NCBI RefSeq assembly: GCF_003003055.1
Contig: NZ_PVTV01000011.1
Coordinates: 124,001 to 188,000, forward strand
Direction of reading: 5' to 3'
Source of the DNA: Jezberella montanilacus
GTDB lineage: Bacteria > Pseudomonadota > Gammaproteobacteria > Burkholderiales > Burkholderiaceae_B
Length of the DNA stretch: 64,000 nt
A model generated the notes under the pieces. The model saw nothing but the letters and a program-made list of their open reading frames with translations, did not search any database and was not told the origin of the DNA. Below, piece by piece: positions 41,309 to 51,465 of the stretch; the first letter of the stretch is position 1, and each line of letters begins with the position of its first letter. The translations under genes and the position numbers were made by a program.

Positions 41309-42076
41309 ATGGGCGTTCTGTTTATCCTGACTGGGACTACAAAAGGTTTAGGCGAAGCACTGGCAAAGCAAATTCTGACAAGCGCTTCAACTGAAGAACG
41401 CCATCTTGTCACGCTATCACGTAAGCCCACGCAAGAGCTAATGGACCTCGCGGCCAAACAGTCAATCAAGCTGACGCACCTTAACGTCGACTTGCAGGAC
41501 GGCGCAGCTGTAGCAAAGACTGCCAAACAACTCAGCGAGATCATTGCTTCGACGCCTAGCGACTGGAAACTGCGCGTTATTCAAAACGCGGGGGTTGTCG
41601 CACCTGTGCTCGCTGCAAGCCGGTTAACCGAGCTGGACGCAATCAACGCAGCCTTTCAAATTAACATCACAGCGCCGATCGTGTTGAACGGTCATATTCT
41701 GGCTGCTGCGCAAGCAATGCAAGACAAGCGCATTATGTTGATTTCTTCAGGTGCAGGCCGCTCTCCGACTGCCGGTTGGGGTGTCTACTGTGCGACGAAG
41801 GCAGCGATGGATCGCTACGTGGAAGTTGTTGCACTTGAACAAGGTGAGAAAGTACGCATTACTTCTATGGCGCCCGGTATTATTGATACAGCCATGCAAG
41901 TACAAATCCGTGCAAGCGATCCCGCAGACTTCCCCGCCATTGATCGCTTTAAAGGGTTTCATGAGCAAGGTCAACTTGGTTCAGCAGAGACCATCGCTAG
42001 TCGTCTGCTCACAGCCTTTGAATTAGCCGACTATGGCTCAAAACCAATCGACGATATTCGTCAATACACTTTCTAA
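41309..42076 (+). CDS. Short-chain dehydrogenase/reductase
   Basis: A 255-residue classical SDR. The nucleotide loop is TGTTKGLGEALA (8-19), where the usual GxxxGxG has Thr for the first glycines. NAG is in IQNAGVV near 93, the catalytic Ser in LISSGAGRS near 149 and the YxxxK pair in YCATKAAMD near 162. The sequence resembles benzil- or sepiapterin-reductase-like proteins. The substrate is unknown. It lies 2 bases after prfB and 3 bases before lysS, so it looks like part of their transcription unit. Confidence 0.87.
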   Translation: MGVLFILTGTTKGLGEALAKQILTSASTEERHLVTLSRKPTQELMDLAAKQSIKLTHLNVDLQDGAAVAKTAKQLSEIIASTPSDWKLRVIQNAGVVAPVLAASRLTELDAINAAFQINITAPIVLNGHILAAAQAMQDKRIMLISSGAGRSPTAGWGVYCATKAAMDRYVEVVALEQGEKVRITSMAPGIIDTAMQVQIRASDPADFPAIDRFKGFHEQGQLGSAETIASRLLTAFELADYGSKPIDDIRQYTF

Positions 42077-42079
42077 ATC

Positions 42080-43594
42080 ATGACCGAACAAACTGCCCCA
42101 CAACAAGACGAAAACCATTTAATCGCAGAACGTCGCAGCAAGCTTGCTGCCTTGCGCGCGACCGGTGTGGCTTTTCCGAATGATTTTGTCCCCTCTGATC
42201 GGGCACAACCATTGCAAGACCAGTATGGCAACGAAGAGAAAGCAACGCTAGATGAAGCGAAACATCCCGCTTCGGTGGCAGGTCGGATGATGCTCAAACG
42301 TGTCATGGGCAAGGCCAGCTTTGCAACATTACAAGACAGCACGGGCCGCATCCAAATCTATCTGGATCGCAACTCGTTAGGCGAAGAGGTCTACGACAGT
42401 TTCAAACAGTGGGATATCGGTGACATCATTGCTGTGACTGGGTTTGTGTTTAAAACAAACAAAGGCGAGTTATCCATTCATGCAGCAAGCGCCAAGATTT
42501 TGTCCAAGTCTTTGCGTCCTCTGCCTGATAAATTTCATGGGGTGTCGGATCAAGAGATCCGCTACCGACAGCGCTACGTCGACTTGATCATGACTGAGCA
42601 AACGCGCCAAACCTTCCTGGCACGCAGTAAGGCCGTCAGCTCGATTCGTCAGATCATGACGGATGCGAAGTTTCTCGAAGTTGAAACGCCCATGCTGCAT
42701 CCCATCCCAGGTGGCGCAGCTGCCAAGCCTTTCGAGACTCACCATAACGCGCTCGACATGCAGATGTTTTTGCGTATCGCGCCCGAGCTTTATCTGAAGC
42801 GCTTGATCGTTGGTGGTTTTGAACGAGTCTTTGAAATCAACCGTAACTTTCGCAACGAGGGTGTGAGCCCCAGACACAATCCCGAATTCACCATGATGGA
42901 GTTCTATGCGGCTTATGCAGACTATCAATGGTTGATGGATTTCACAGAAAACCTGATTCGTGCCACAGCCATTCAAACATGCGGTACCGCAACGCTGACC
43001 TATCAAGGTAAAACCTTGGATCTGTCGCTACCCTTCCATAGACTGACGATCGTGCAAGCAATCCTCCAGCATGCCCCGCATTACAGTGAGGCTCAGTTAA
43101 ACGACATCGACTTCATCAAACCTGAACTTAAAAAACTCGGTGCTGACATTCATGCCCCTAACCTTGTCAATGCCGGTCTGGGTGCGCTGCAACTTGCCCT
43201 ATTTGAAGAGACAGCCGAGTCACAGTTGTGGCATCCAACCTACATCATTGACTACCCGATTGAAGTGTCGCCTTTAGCACGCGAATCAGATACCCGGCCA
43301 GGAATCACCGAGCGCTTTGAGCTCTTCATCACGGGCCGCGAGATTGCTAACGGTTTTTCAGAGTTGAACGACCCTGAAGATCAGGCTGCTCGGTTTCAAG
43401 CACAAGTTCAAGCCAAGGATGCGGGCGACGAAGAAGCCATGTATTACGACGCCGATTACATCCGTGCGCTCGAGTACGGGATGCCACCCACTGGTGGCTG
43501 CGGTATTGGCATTGACCGACTAGTCATGTTGTTATCTGACAGTCCCAGTATTAGAGACGTGATACTCTTCCCGCACTTACGTAAAGAGGACTAA
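42080..43594 (+). CDS. lysS: Lysyl-tRNA synthetase, class II
   Basis: Charges tRNA-Lys. The 504-residue protein has an N-terminal OB anticodon-binding domain (about 65-170, [21 protein letters not shown]) and a class II catalytic core. Motif 2 is [25 protein letters not shown] (about 252-276) and motif 3 is [19 protein letters not shown] near the C-terminus. Third gene after prfB and the SDR with tiny gaps, so probably co-transcribed. Confidence 0.97.
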   Translation: MTEQTAPQQDENHLIAERRSKLAALRATGVAFPNDFVPSDRAQPLQDQYGNEEKATLDEAKHPASVAGRMMLKRVMGKASFATLQDSTGRIQIYLDRNSLGEEVYDSFKQWDIGDIIAVTGFVFKTNKGELSIHAASAKILSKSLRPLPDKFHGVSDQEIRYRQRYVDLIMTEQTRQTFLARSKAVSSIRQIMTDAKFLEVETPMLHPIPGGAAAKPFETHHNALDMQMFLRIAPELYLKRLIVGGFERVFEINRNFRNEGVSPRHNPEFTMMEFYAAYADYQWLMDFTENLIRATAIQTCGTATLTYQGKTLDLSLPFHRLTIVQAILQHAPHYSEAQLNDIDFIKPELKKLGADIHAPNLVNAGLGALQLALFEETAESQLWHPTYIIDYPIEVSPLARESDTRPGITERFELFITGREIANGFSELNDPEDQAARFQAQVQAKDAGDEEAMYYDADYIRALEYGMPPTGGCGIGIDRLVMLLSDSPSIRDVILFPHLRKED

Positions 43595-43622
43595 CACGGC
43601 CAAACAAGGCAAACAGTCTTTT

Positions 43623-44381
43623 ATGCAAAAGTTACATAACCCACAGATAGACCTACGCTATTGGATCTTGATCAGTCTAGCCAGTATTTTTGGCACGAAT
43701 ACCGGTGACTTGACCGTTCGCTTATTTAATCTGACCGGGCAGTCTTAGTTTGGTTTAAAGCACTTAGGTCCTTTACCGCTGCTCATCTTAGCTTTCGCAG
43801 CCGTCTATCTGATCGAGAAAAAAGATCAGCGCTCAGGCGAAGCTTATTTCTGGACTGCGATCATTTTGATTCGCACAGCGGCCACTCAAATTGCTGACAC
43901 GGTCAATGGCGATCTGGGTGTAGATCTTATCTTTTTGATAGGTGGACTAGCTTTTGTACTAGTTGTTTTAACCCTTCAATGGCAATCAAAGCGCACAAAA
44001 CCCCTAGACCTCGTGCTAGTGCCTGATACGACCCAGATGTATTGGCTCACCATGCTGATTGCAGGCGTCTTAGGCACAGTGATTGGAGACGAGCTCTGGC
44101 ATATTATGGGTTTAGCGTCATCTTCGCTGGTCTTAAGTATAAGCATGGGTATCCTGGTCTTTCTGGGACACAAAAGCTTTTTGAAACTAACCGCCCTTTA
44201 TTGGTTTGGAGTGCTGTTTGCGCGGATCGCCGGCACGGCGGTCGGCGACTGGCTAGCCAAAACAATCGCAAGAGGTGGCGCGGGCCTTACCTTAGAAGGT
44301 GCCACGTTGCTTAGTGGCTTGGTTTTTATCGGCGTTTGCTATTTTTGGAAATGGCAACAGCGCGATCAAGACAATCGCTAA
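43623..44381 (+). pseudogene. Integral membrane protein (COG4705-like) interrupted by one in-frame stop
   Basis: From ATG 43623 the frame reads MQKLHNPQIDLRYW and a first membrane segment with GTNTGDLTVRLFN. A TAG follows at 43746-43748. The same frame then continues without break, FGLKHLGPLPLLI through several hydrophobic segments to a normal stop at 44381. Repeated motifs are visible: GTNTGD, ATQIADTVNGDLG, GTVIGDELWH and GTAVGDWLAK. This fits the COG4705-type repeat membrane proteins whose half-repeats carry a G-T-x-x-G-D pattern. Only the stop breaks it, so decay is recent, or the base is a sequencing error or strain variant. Intact length would be 252 aa. Confidence 0.8.
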
Positions 44382-44387
44382 TCTTAC

Positions 44388-45224
44388 TCAAACCGGTATT
44401 TGCCCCGCCAGCGTGATTCTATGTAAGAGCCGCTTATGACCGTGATAATCATTAATCGGATTGTGCAGCACGCAACGGTTATCCCACAAAGCGATTGAAT
44501 TTGGTTGCCACACGAAGCGGCAGGTGAATTCAGGCCTGATTTGATGAGCAAACAAGTAGTCCAACAGACCTTGGCTCTCTTCTTCGGTCCAGCCGACGAA
44601 CTTCGTTGTGTGCCCTGGATTCAGATAGAGAGACAAACGGCCAGTCTCAGGATGAATTCGTAACACGGGATGTTCAGAATTAAACTCGGACTTTGCAGGT
44701 TTACCGGGCGCATCGGCCATTCTGTCCTCGCGCGAATGTGTGACTACTGCCTTGGCAGACGAATTCACGGCCTTCAAGCCTTTTAAGGTCTGTTTTAGAC
44801 CTTCGGACAATCTTTCATAGGCGGCATAGCCGCTTGCAAATAAAGTATCTCCACCGACTGGAGGCAATTCACGTGCGATCAGCATGGTCGCTGCTGGTGG
44901 GACATCCAGATAAGTCGTATCGCTGTGCCAAACCCCGCCAAAATTGTGCGTCTCATGAGGCAACTTCAAGACTGGGATAATCAGAGGATGATCCGGCAGA
45001 CCCTTCACGAACGGGTATTCGACAATGTCGCCAAAGCGCCTGGCAAATGCCAGGAAACCGTCCGAATCAAGCGGCTGATCTCTAAAAAAGATTACCCCGT
45101 GTTTTAGCCAGATTTGGCGAATCTCGGCCACCACTGCATCGCTCAACGGTTCGAGCAGGTTAACGCCAAGAACTTCTGCACCGACTGCTGTGCTCAGCGG
45201 TTTGACTTCAAGGGTATATGTCAT
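44388..45224 (-). CDS. TauD/TfdA-family Fe(II)/2-oxoglutarate dioxygenase
   Basis: An oxygenase that hydroxylates a small substrate using 2-oxoglutarate and O2. The 278-residue protein has the iron facial triad His100 and Asp102 (VWHSDTTY) and His254 (VLHNPINDY), with the 2-oxoglutarate-binding Arg near 269 in HRITLAG. The N-terminus with VGAEVLGVNL is TauD-like. No taurine or sulfonate transporter genes lie nearby, so taurine is only one of several possible substrates and I give no symbol. It is 6 bases from the convergent broken membrane gene and downstream of the isomerase-like gene. Confidence 0.88.
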   Translation of the reverse strand: MTYTLEVKPLSTAVGAEVLGVNLLEPLSDAVVAEIRQIWLKHGVIFFRDQPLDSDGFLAFARRFGDIVEYPFVKGLPDHPLIIPVLKLPHETHNFGGVWHSDTTYLDVPPAATMLIARELPPVGGDTLFASGYAAYERLSEGLKQTLKGLKAVNSSAKAVVTHSREDRMADAPGKPAKSEFNSEHPVLRIHPETGRLSLYLNPGHTTKFVGWTEEESQGLLDYLFAHQIRPEFTCRFVWQPNSIALWDNRCVLHNPINDYHGHKRLLHRITLAGQIPV

Positions 45225-45312
45225 ATTAGGCTATTGTCTCTTGATCTGTTTATTCTTTGAAGCTTATCAACATAGAATAAATCAAAACCTGACCGAACAA
45301 AACACCCGCAGA

Positions 45313-46092
45313 CTAGTGCCGAGTGTAAGGCTTGAGCCACTCAAGGCCCTCTTCAACGCCTGCGCGGGGTTTGTACTCAGCCCCGATCCAGCCCTTGTAA
45401 CCAAGCGCATCAATATGCTCAATCACGACTTCGTACCTGACTTCGCCTTCGTCCGGCTCTGCACGACTAGGCACAGCTGCTATCTGGATATGCCCGATAT
45501 GAGGCAGAAACTGCTCAAGCTTCTTGAGAATATCACCCTCTGATACGCCGACATGGTAGACGTCAAACATCAACTTGACGTTGTCACGTTGGCAGGCAGC
45601 TCGGATAGCATTGGCTTGGGATTGACGGGAATACAGGTAAGCAGGCTTGTCACGTTCATTAATCGCCTCAAGCAAAATCGTGATGTTGTGCTCAGCAGCC
45701 AAATCCGCGGCCCACTTAACGTTCTCGATCATCATGAGAATGCCTTTATCGATCAAATTAGTTGGGACAACACCCGCCATTACATGAATCGAGTTTGCGC
45801 CACTCTCTGTGCACCATTGCAAGGTTTGCTGAAAACCTTTGCGAAAATCCTTCTGTCTGCCTGGCAATCCGGCCAAGCCAGACTCGCCCTGACTGGTATC
45901 ACCAAGATGGGTATTGATTCCCAATAAAGTCAGACCCAATTTTTTACAGGCTGCTTTAACGTCAGCTGCTGGAGTGTCGTACGGCCAGTGTAGTTCTATC
46001 GCTTTAAAGCCAGCTGCAGCAGCTTTTTCTATCCGCTCAAGCAAGGGCAAGTTCGCCCATAGAAATCCTAAATTAGCTGAAAAACGAGCCAT
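45313..46092 (-). CDS. Hydroxypyruvate isomerase-like TIM-barrel protein
   Basis: A 259-residue sugar-isomerase-type TIM barrel. Metal-binding or catalytic acids are in ILLEAINERDKP (about 139-150), MFDVYHVGVSEGD, HIQIAAVPSRAEPDEGEV and GAEYKPR (Glu239). It matches the Hyi/OtnI group, which interconverts hydroxypyruvate and tartronate semialdehyde or 2-oxo-tetronates. None of the usual glyoxylate genes (gcl, glxR, glxK) is nearby, so the exact role is open. Its start is 17 bases after fdx on the same strand, which places it behind the isc operon. Confidence 0.86.
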   Translation of the reverse strand: MARFSANLGFLWANLPLLERIEKAAAAGFKAIELHWPYDTPAADVKAACKKLGLTLLGINTHLGDTSQGESGLAGLPGRQKDFRKGFQQTLQWCTESGANSIHVMAGVVPTNLIDKGILMMIENVKWAADLAAEHNITILLEAINERDKPAYLYSRQSQANAIRAACQRDNVKLMFDVYHVGVSEGDILKKLEQFLPHIGHIQIAAVPSRAEPDEGEVRYEVVIEHIDALGYKGWIGAEYKPRAGVEEGLEWLKPYTRH

Positions 46093-46109
46093 CAGTGATA
46101 CCTTTTTTA

Positions 46110-46448
46110 TTAGTGACTTTCTTTGGCGTGATTGATTGTGTAGCGGGGGATTTCAACCACGAGGTCTATCGCGGCCAGCTTCGCCTGGCACGCCAATCGC
46201 GAGGTCGTTGATAAACCCCAGGCCCGATCGAGCAAATCTTCTTCTGCGTCACTCGCCTCTTCTAAGGAGGCATAGCCCTCTCTAATGATCACATGACAGG
46301 TGGTGCAAGCGCACGATAATTCACATGCATGCTCAATCTCAATGTGATGATTGAGCAAGATACGACAGATCGACTCACCAGAGGCAGACTCTATGATTGC
46401 GCCATCTGGACAAATGTCGGGATGAGGAAGAACCGTTATTTTAGGCAT
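46110..46448 (-). CDS. fdx: ISC-type 2Fe-2S ferredoxin
   Basis: Supplies electrons for iron-sulfur cluster assembly on IscU. The 112-residue protein has the adrenodoxin-type ligands Cys42, Cys48, Cys51 and Cys87 (CELSCACTTC and RLACQAK) with an extra Cys46 inside the motif. Last recognised isc gene here, 2 bases after hscA. The usual small iscX does not follow; see findings. Confidence 0.95.
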   Translation of the reverse strand: MPKITVLPHPDICPDGAIIESASGESICRILLNHHIEIEHACELSCACTTCHVIIREGYASLEEASDAEEDLLDRAWGLSTTSRLACQAKLAAIDLVVEIPRYTINHAKESH

Positions 46449-46450
46449 GA

Positions 46451-48310
46451 TTAACTAATGTCATTAAGAGATTTACCGGTCAGTACCGCTCGGATACTGC
46501 GATCCATTCTTTTTGCGGCAAAATCATCAGTCGCCTCTGAGAGCGATTTAATCGCTGAGCGGATCGCCTCGACATCAGCAACGTCGCAAGCTGCTTTCGC
46601 AGCAGCAATACGCTGATCGATTCGGGCGTTTTCGTCAACCGATAACAAATCGCCATCACTGGCTATCGCAGCAAGAATCGACTCAATCAACCCCGCGGCG
46701 TCGACTTGTTGCTCACGCAACATACGTGCTTTAGCGTCGTCATCGGCTTTTGACATCGAATCTGAAAGCATTCGAGCCACTTCATCATCGGTCAATCCAT
46801 AGGATGGTTTAACTGTCACGGACGCTTCGACACCAGAAACCTGCTCTCTGGCGGTCACGCTCAGTAGACCATCCGCATCAACTTGAAAAGTCACGCGGAT
46901 GCGAGCCGCGCCTGCAACCATGGGGGGAATCCCTCGTAACTCAAATTTCGCAAGCGATCGGCAGTCAGACACGAGGTCGCGTTCGCCCTGCACGATATGC
47001 AGGGACAGCGCAGTCTGGCCGTCTTTGAAAGTCGTGAACTCTTGAGCACGAGCAACCGGAATGGTGCTATTGCGGGGAATAATCTGTTCAACTAAACCAC
47101 CCATGGTCTCTAGACCAAGGGTCAACGGGGTGACATCGAGTAATAGCCAATCATCATCTGCACTGCGATTGCCTGCAAGCAAATTAGCCTGCAAAGCAGC
47201 CCCCAAAGCCACGACTTGATCAGGATCTTGATCGATCAGCGGCTCTGAGCCAAACAGCTCTTTGACCTTGGCCCTTACGATAGGCATGCGAGTCGCACCT
47301 CCCACCATGACCACGCCTTTCACATCCGAGACAGTCAAACCGGCATCATTTAACGCGCGTCTCGCACTAGATAGGGTACGGTCAAGCAAGGGTTGGGCCA
47401 GTTGCTCAAAGTGAGACCGATCCAGCGTCAGTGTCAAGTTGCGACCTGTAAGGAAGACACTCTCGGCTGCTGTGGCGTGATCACTGATAAATTCACGCAA
47501 GCGTTGAGCGGCCGATAACAGGACTCGACGATCCTGCAATGACAAATCGCTCAACGCGTGTTGCCTGATCAAGTCGCTAGCAATTAATTGATCAAAATCA
47601 TCGCCGCCCAGTGCTGTATCGCCGCCTGTGGCAATCACTTCAAACACACCTCGCGCGAGTCTCAGCAGCGAGATATCAAAGGTACCACCACCCAAATCGT
47701 AGACGGCATAAATACCCTCTGATCCATGATCCAAACCATAGGCAATCGCAGCAGCAGTCGGCTCGTTGAGCAAGCGCAAGACGTTTAATCCTGCCAATCT
47801 CGCGGCATCTCGCGTAGCCTGGCGCTGCGCATCATCAAAATACGCTGGTACGGTAATCACTGCACCGACCAGATCATTGCCGAGGGTTAGTTCAGCCAGT
47901 CGCCTGAGTTTTTCAAGAACTTTGGCTGCAACTTCGACCGGCGAGATAGATTCGTGAGTGGTCTTGATACGAACCGATTGGCCATCCTCACTAAACTCGT
48001 AGGGCAACTGGGTTTGAATAGCGTCTGCGTAGGACCGCCCCATGATCCGCTTGATAGACATCAAGGTATCGGTGGGCATCGTGCCTAGGTGTGAAAGCGC
48101 CTCAACACCAATTTTGTACTGTTGACCTGCACCGACAAAGACAACCGAGGGGATCAGCAACTGCCCTGTTTCATCAGCCAAAACCTCAGCAACGCTGCTG
48201 CGCACTGAAGCAACCAGAGAATGGGTCGTGCCTAAATCAATCCCTATCGCTAAACGCCTTTGATGCGGTGCAGGAGATTGCCCTGGTTCAGAAATTTGCA
48301 ATAAGCTCAT
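46451..48310 (-). CDS. hscA: Hsp70-type Fe-S chaperone HscA
   Basis: Uses ATP to help move iron-sulfur clusters from IscU to target proteins. The 619-residue protein has a Hsp70 ATPase domain (phosphate loop [14 protein letters not shown] near 24, [13 protein letters not shown] near 196, GGATRMP near 335) and a substrate-binding domain that recognises the LPPVK motif present in this IscU. The N-terminus before GIDLGTT has about 22 residues, as in other HscA. Paired with hscB, 32 bases upstream. Confidence 0.96.
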   Translation of the reverse strand: MSLLQISEPGQSPAPHQRRLAIGIDLGTTHSLVASVRSSVAEVLADETGQLLIPSVVFVGAGQQYKIGVEALSHLGTMPTDTLMSIKRIMGRSYADAIQTQLPYEFSEDGQSVRIKTTHESISPVEVAAKVLEKLRRLAELTLGNDLVGAVITVPAYFDDAQRQATRDAARLAGLNVLRLLNEPTAAAIAYGLDHGSEGIYAVYDLGGGTFDISLLRLARGVFEVIATGGDTALGGDDFDQLIASDLIRQHALSDLSLQDRRVLLSAAQRLREFISDHATAAESVFLTGRNLTLTLDRSHFEQLAQPLLDRTLSSARRALNDAGLTVSDVKGVVMVGGATRMPIVRAKVKELFGSEPLIDQDPDQVVALGAALQANLLAGNRSADDDWLLLDVTPLTLGLETMGGLVEQIIPRNSTIPVARAQEFTTFKDGQTALSLHIVQGERDLVSDCRSLAKFELRGIPPMVAGAARIRVTFQVDADGLLSVTAREQVSGVEASVTVKPSYGLTDDEVARMLSDSMSKADDDAKARMLREQQVDAAGLIESILAAIASDGDLLSVDENARIDQRIAAAKAACDVADVEAIRSAIKSLSEATDDFAAKRMDRSIRAVLTGKSLNDIS

Positions 48311-48342
48311 TGTTCAACTTTATGGATATCGGCACGGACTGA

Positions 48343-48861
48343 TCAGTACCCTTGAGGTAGCGTGGTACGCACTTGAGACATCATTTTTTCAAGAAACATC
48401 CATTCGCGAATTTTAATTGATGCGCCTTGATAATCCGCAACACGAAGCAAAATGGCACATTGTTCGATGAGGTCGGAGAGAACCTCAGTCAATTCGGATT
48501 CGAACCGTTCTTTTGCAGCACTATCTTCCGCAGCAGAGATTTCGTCGAGTTGCTCATGCCACTGCATTTGCTGCATTAAAAAGTCCGGGCTCATCGCCGT
48601 ATTGGTCTCCGTTTGCAGATCAATCCCAGCGAGTTCACAAAGGTACCTCGCCCGGGACAAAGGCTGGCGCAGGATCCTATAGGCTTCGTTGGCGCGCGAG
48701 CTCCATTGCATGGCTACTCGGCGCTCGGCTGCAGAGGCTGTTGCAAATTTGTCTGGATGGACTGCGAGTGCAACCCGCTTCCAAGCATGCTCCAGCTCGC
48801 CCGCATCCAAATCAAACGATCGCACCAAACCAAACAATGCAAAGTAATCAGAATCGTTCAC
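48343..48861 (-). CDS. hscB: Co-chaperone HscB
   Basis: J-domain partner that delivers IscU to HscA and stimulates its ATPase. The 172-residue protein begins with the HscB-type J-domain, with the HPD tripeptide at 35-37 (AVHPDKF). The C-terminal helical bundle binds IscU. Start MNDSDYFALFGL is the family start. It lies 3 bases after iscA in the isc operon. Confidence 0.95.
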   Translation of the reverse strand: MNDSDYFALFGLVRSFDLDAGELEHAWKRVALAVHPDKFATASAAERRVAMQWSSRANEAYRILRQPLSRARYLCELAGIDLQTETNTAMSPDFLMQQMQWHEQLDEISAAEDSAAKERFESELTEVLSDLIEQCAILLRVADYQGASIKIREWMFLEKMMSQVRTTLPQGY

Positions 48862-48864
48862 AGC

Positions 48865-49188
48865 TTAGACAGTGAACGATTCACCGCAGCCGCAGGTCGC
48901 TTTCTCGTTTGGGTTACGAAATTTAAAACCTTCGTTCAGACCTTCGCGCGCATAGTCAAGCTCGGTTCCGTCAAGGTAAGACAAGCTTTTGGGATCAATA
49001 AAAACTTTGACACCAAAACTCTCGAACACCTGATCTTGCTCGACCGGCTCGTCGACATACTCGAGCTTGTAGGCCATGCCAGAGCAGCCGGTCGTGCGCA
49101 CGCCCAAGCGTAAGCCAATACCCTTGCCACGCTTTTGCAGGTATTTGCCGATGTGATCAGCAGCTTGTGAGGTGAGTGTGACAGCCAT
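48865..49188 (-). CDS. iscA: Iron-sulfur assembly protein IscA
   Basis: An A-type carrier that passes Fe-S clusters to apoproteins. Start at the ATG of [17 protein letters not shown], the family start; the frame is open further upstream but that part overlaps iscU. The 107-residue protein has the three conserved cysteines Cys35 (TTGCSGMAY), Cys99 and Cys101 (TCGCGESF). It begins 1 base after the iscU stop. Confidence 0.95.
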   Translation of the reverse strand: MAVTLTSQAADHIGKYLQKRGKGIGLRLGVRTTGCSGMAYKLEYVDEPVEQDQVFESFGVKVFIDPKSLSYLDGTELDYAREGLNEGFKFRNPNEKATCGCGESFTV

Positions 49189-49189
49189 A

Positions 49190-49573
49190 TCAACCTGCGT
49201 GCTTTTCTTTGTAATCTTGGACGGCGGCCTTGATTGCATCTTCTGCCAAAATTGAACAATGAATTTTGACAGGCGGCAAAGCAAGTTCTTGAGCGATTTC
49301 AGTATTACGGATGGTAAGTGCCTGATCCAGCGTTTTACCCTTGACCCACTCAGTCACCAACGAACTCGATGCGATGGCTGAACCACAGCCATAGGTCTTA
49401 AAACGAGCGTCTTCAATGATGCCCGCGTCGTTAACTCGGATTTGCAATTTCATGACATCGCCGCAAGCAGGTGCGCCAACCATCCCTGTGCCAACGCTCG
49501 CATCGCCTTTATCGAAGGTGCCCACGTTGCGGGGGTTTTCATAATGATCTAGTACTTTATCGCTATAAGCCAT
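49190..49573 (-). CDS. iscU: Fe-S cluster scaffold protein IscU
   Basis: The scaffold on which IscS builds 2Fe-2S clusters. Its ligands are Cys37 (PACGDV), Cys63 (YGCGSA) and Cys106 (KIHCSI) with Asp39 and His105. LPPVK at 99-103 is the HscA-binding motif. The 127-residue length is standard. It follows iscS by 39 bases. Confidence 0.97.
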   Translation of the reverse strand: MAYSDKVLDHYENPRNVGTFDKGDASVGTGMVGAPACGDVMKLQIRVNDAGIIEDARFKTYGCGSAIASSSLVTEWVKGKTLDQALTIRNTEIAQELALPPVKIHCSILAEDAIKAAVQDYKEKHAG

Positions 49574-49612
49574 GGTGGTTCTCCAGTCTGTATATTCGGT
49601 TGAGCGGTCTGA

Positions 49613-50824
49613 TTAGTGAGCTGCCCACTGAACGGAATTCAAATCGATACCCTCTTGTGCCATTTCCCATAGAGGAGACATATCTCGTAATTTGCCTACC
49701 CGAGTCTTGAGGAGATCAACCGCAAAATCGATCTCTTTCTCGGTCGTATAGCGGCCAATTGTGAAACGAATCGAGCTGTGAGCCAACTCGTCATTACGCC
49801 CCAAGGCACGCAAAACATACGAGGGCTCAAGACTTGCCGACGTACAGGCCGAGCCACTAGAAACTGCAATCTCTTTGATCGCCATAATCAGAGACTCGCC
49901 CTCGACGTAGTTGAAGCTCACGTTTAAGTTATGCGGGACACGGTGCTCAAGGTCACCGTTGAGATAGACCTCTTCAATCTGTGACAAGCCAGCCCAGAGC
50001 CGGTCACGCAGCATACGGATTCGCTCGTTTTCTTTACCCATTTCAAGCTTGGCCAGGTGGAAGCACTCGCCCATACCGACGATTTGATGGGTGGCAAGTG
50101 TGCCTGAGCGAAAACCTCTTTCATGACCACCGCCGTGCATCTGGGCTTCAATTCGAATACGTGGTTTGCGACGCACATATAAAGCACCGATACCCTTAGG
50201 CCCATATGTCTTATGGGCACAGAAAGACATCAAATCGACCTTCAGCTTTTGAAGATCAATCTCGACTTTTCCTGTCGCTTGAGCAGCATCGACGTGAAAA
50301 ATCGTATTGTTAGCGCGACACAACTCACCGATCGCTGGGATATCTTGAATCACGCCAATTTCATTATTGACGAACATAACCGACACCAGAACCGTATCGG
50401 GCCTTAGCGCAGCTTTGAAAACATCCAGATCAATCAAACCGTTTTCTTTAACGTCTAGATAAGTTACCTCAAAGCCATGGCGTTCAAGCTCACGGCAAGG
50501 ATCAAGCACTGCCTTGTGCTCAGTTTTGACGGTGATAATGTGCTTGCCGCGCTCAGCGTAAAAGCCCGCAGCGCCTTTTATCGCAAGATTATTTGACTCA
50601 GTTGCGCCTGAAGTCCAGATAATTTCTCTGGGATCGGCATTGACCAACTCTGCCACCTGGATACGTGCATGCTCTACCGCTGCTTCGGCCTCCCAGCCAT
50701 AGGCGTGACTGCGCGACGCGGGGTTGCCTGCATGCTCATACAACCAGGGCACCATTTTATCGACCACTCGGGGATCGACAGGGGTCGTTGCAGAGTAATC
50801 AAAGTAAATTGGAAGCGTTGACAT
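49613..50824 (-). CDS. iscS: Cysteine desulfurase IscS
   Basis: PLP enzyme that takes sulfur from cysteine for Fe-S clusters, tRNA thiolation and cofactors. The PLP Lys205 is in [10 protein letters not shown] and the persulfide Cys327 is in [17 protein letters not shown]. The start is [17 protein letters not shown]. It follows iscR by 23 bases and heads the structural part of the isc operon. Confidence 0.97.
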   Translation of the reverse strand: MSTLPIYFDYSATTPVDPRVVDKMVPWLYEHAGNPASRSHAYGWEAEAAVEHARIQVAELVNADPREIIWTSGATESNNLAIKGAAGFYAERGKHIITVKTEHKAVLDPCRELERHGFEVTYLDVKENGLIDLDVFKAALRPDTVLVSVMFVNNEIGVIQDIPAIGELCRANNTIFHVDAAQATGKVEIDLQKLKVDLMSFCAHKTYGPKGIGALYVRRKPRIRIEAQMHGGGHERGFRSGTLATHQIVGMGECFHLAKLEMGKENERIRMLRDRLWAGLSQIEEVYLNGDLEHRVPHNLNVSFNYVEGESLIMAIKEIAVSSGSACTSASLEPSYVLRALGRNDELAHSSIRFTIGRYTTEKEIDFAVDLLKTRVGKLRDMSPLWEMAQEGIDLNSVQWAAH

Positions 50825-50847
50825 CAGGACTCCGATAACGAATGTTA

Positions 50848-51411
50848 TTAAGCTACTGCGTGCGGTACACGCTTGGCAGGACTTGCAGGGTTCGAGGGAC
50901 TGGCATCCCCGGATGCGTTAGCTGGATCAGCGTGACTGATAGCACTTACCATGACACCAACGCCTTTACCTGTACTTTCTGTCAATTGACGCATGCGCTG
51001 TTGATCAACCAGGTCTTGTACTGAGACCGAATCAAGAAAGTCGACCATTTTGCGATTCAAAGCAGACCACAACTCGTGCGTCATGCAAATGCCGGGCTTA
51101 CCGTCAGTGCCACTATTGCAATCAGTTTTACCTGCACAATTCGTGGCATCCAGTGGCTCATCCACTGCAAAAATAATATCGGCGACGGTGATTTCACGGG
51201 CTAGTCTAGCCAAGTTATAGCCACCACCAGGGCCTCGCACGCTTTCAACTAGCTCGTGGCGACGTAACTTACCGAACAATTGTTCAAGATAAGATAATGA
51301 AATATTTTGTCGTTGGCTGATCGCAGATAAGGTCACAGGACCACTCTGCTGGCGCAGGGCCAAGTCGATCATCGCGGTAACCGCAAACCTGCCTTTCGTG
51401 GTGAGCCTCAT
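50848..51411 (-). CDS. iscR: Fe-S sensing repressor IscR
   Basis: An Rrf2-type regulator that represses the isc operon when its 2Fe-2S cluster is present. Start at ATG 51411; the GTG just before is less likely. The N-terminal winged helix ([31 protein letters not shown]-like block) is normal. Cluster ligands are Cys92, Cys98, Cys109 and His112. The loop between Cys98 and Cys109 has 10 residues, against 5 in E. coli IscR. The 187-residue protein has a longer, Ala/Pro/Ser-rich tail. Two IscR-type boxes lie upstream, so autoregulation is expected. Confidence 0.95.
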   Translation of the reverse strand: MRLTTKGRFAVTAMIDLALRQQSGPVTLSAISQRQNISLSYLEQLFGKLRRHELVESVRGPGGGYNLARLAREITVADIIFAVDEPLDATNCAGKTDCNSGTDGKPGICMTHELWSALNRKMVDFLDSVSVQDLVDQQRMRQLTESTGKGVGVMVSAISHADPANASGDASPSNPASPAKRVPHAVA

Positions 51412-51435
51412 CACAGCATCCTTAAGATGGTTTTA

Positions 51436-51460
51436 TTACCTTAGTAATATAGTCAAGTAT
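51436..51460 (-). promoter_or_regulatory. IscR type 1 box, promoter-proximal
   Basis: On the reverse strand the 25 bases run from ATACTTGACT to AAGGTAA. By my count 22 of 25 agree with the type 1 consensus ATASYYGACTRWWWYAGTCR(RSTAT). It is the nearer of two boxes, 24 bases from the iscR start. Confidence 0.8.
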
Positions 51461-51464
51461 AGCA
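51456..51464 (-). promoter_or_regulatory. Extended -10 promoter element of iscR
   Basis: TGCTATACT on the reverse strand (TATACT at 51456-51461 with TG one base upstream) is a good extended -10 element. It lies between and overlaps the IscR boxes, where bound IscR would block polymerase. No good -35 hexamer is seen at the right distance. Confidence 0.6.
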
Positions 51465-51465
51465 A

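Noticed and set aside
42470-43006. Open frame of 178 codons opposite lysS
   Set aside because: It is antisense to conserved synthetase motifs and matches nothing that I recognise.
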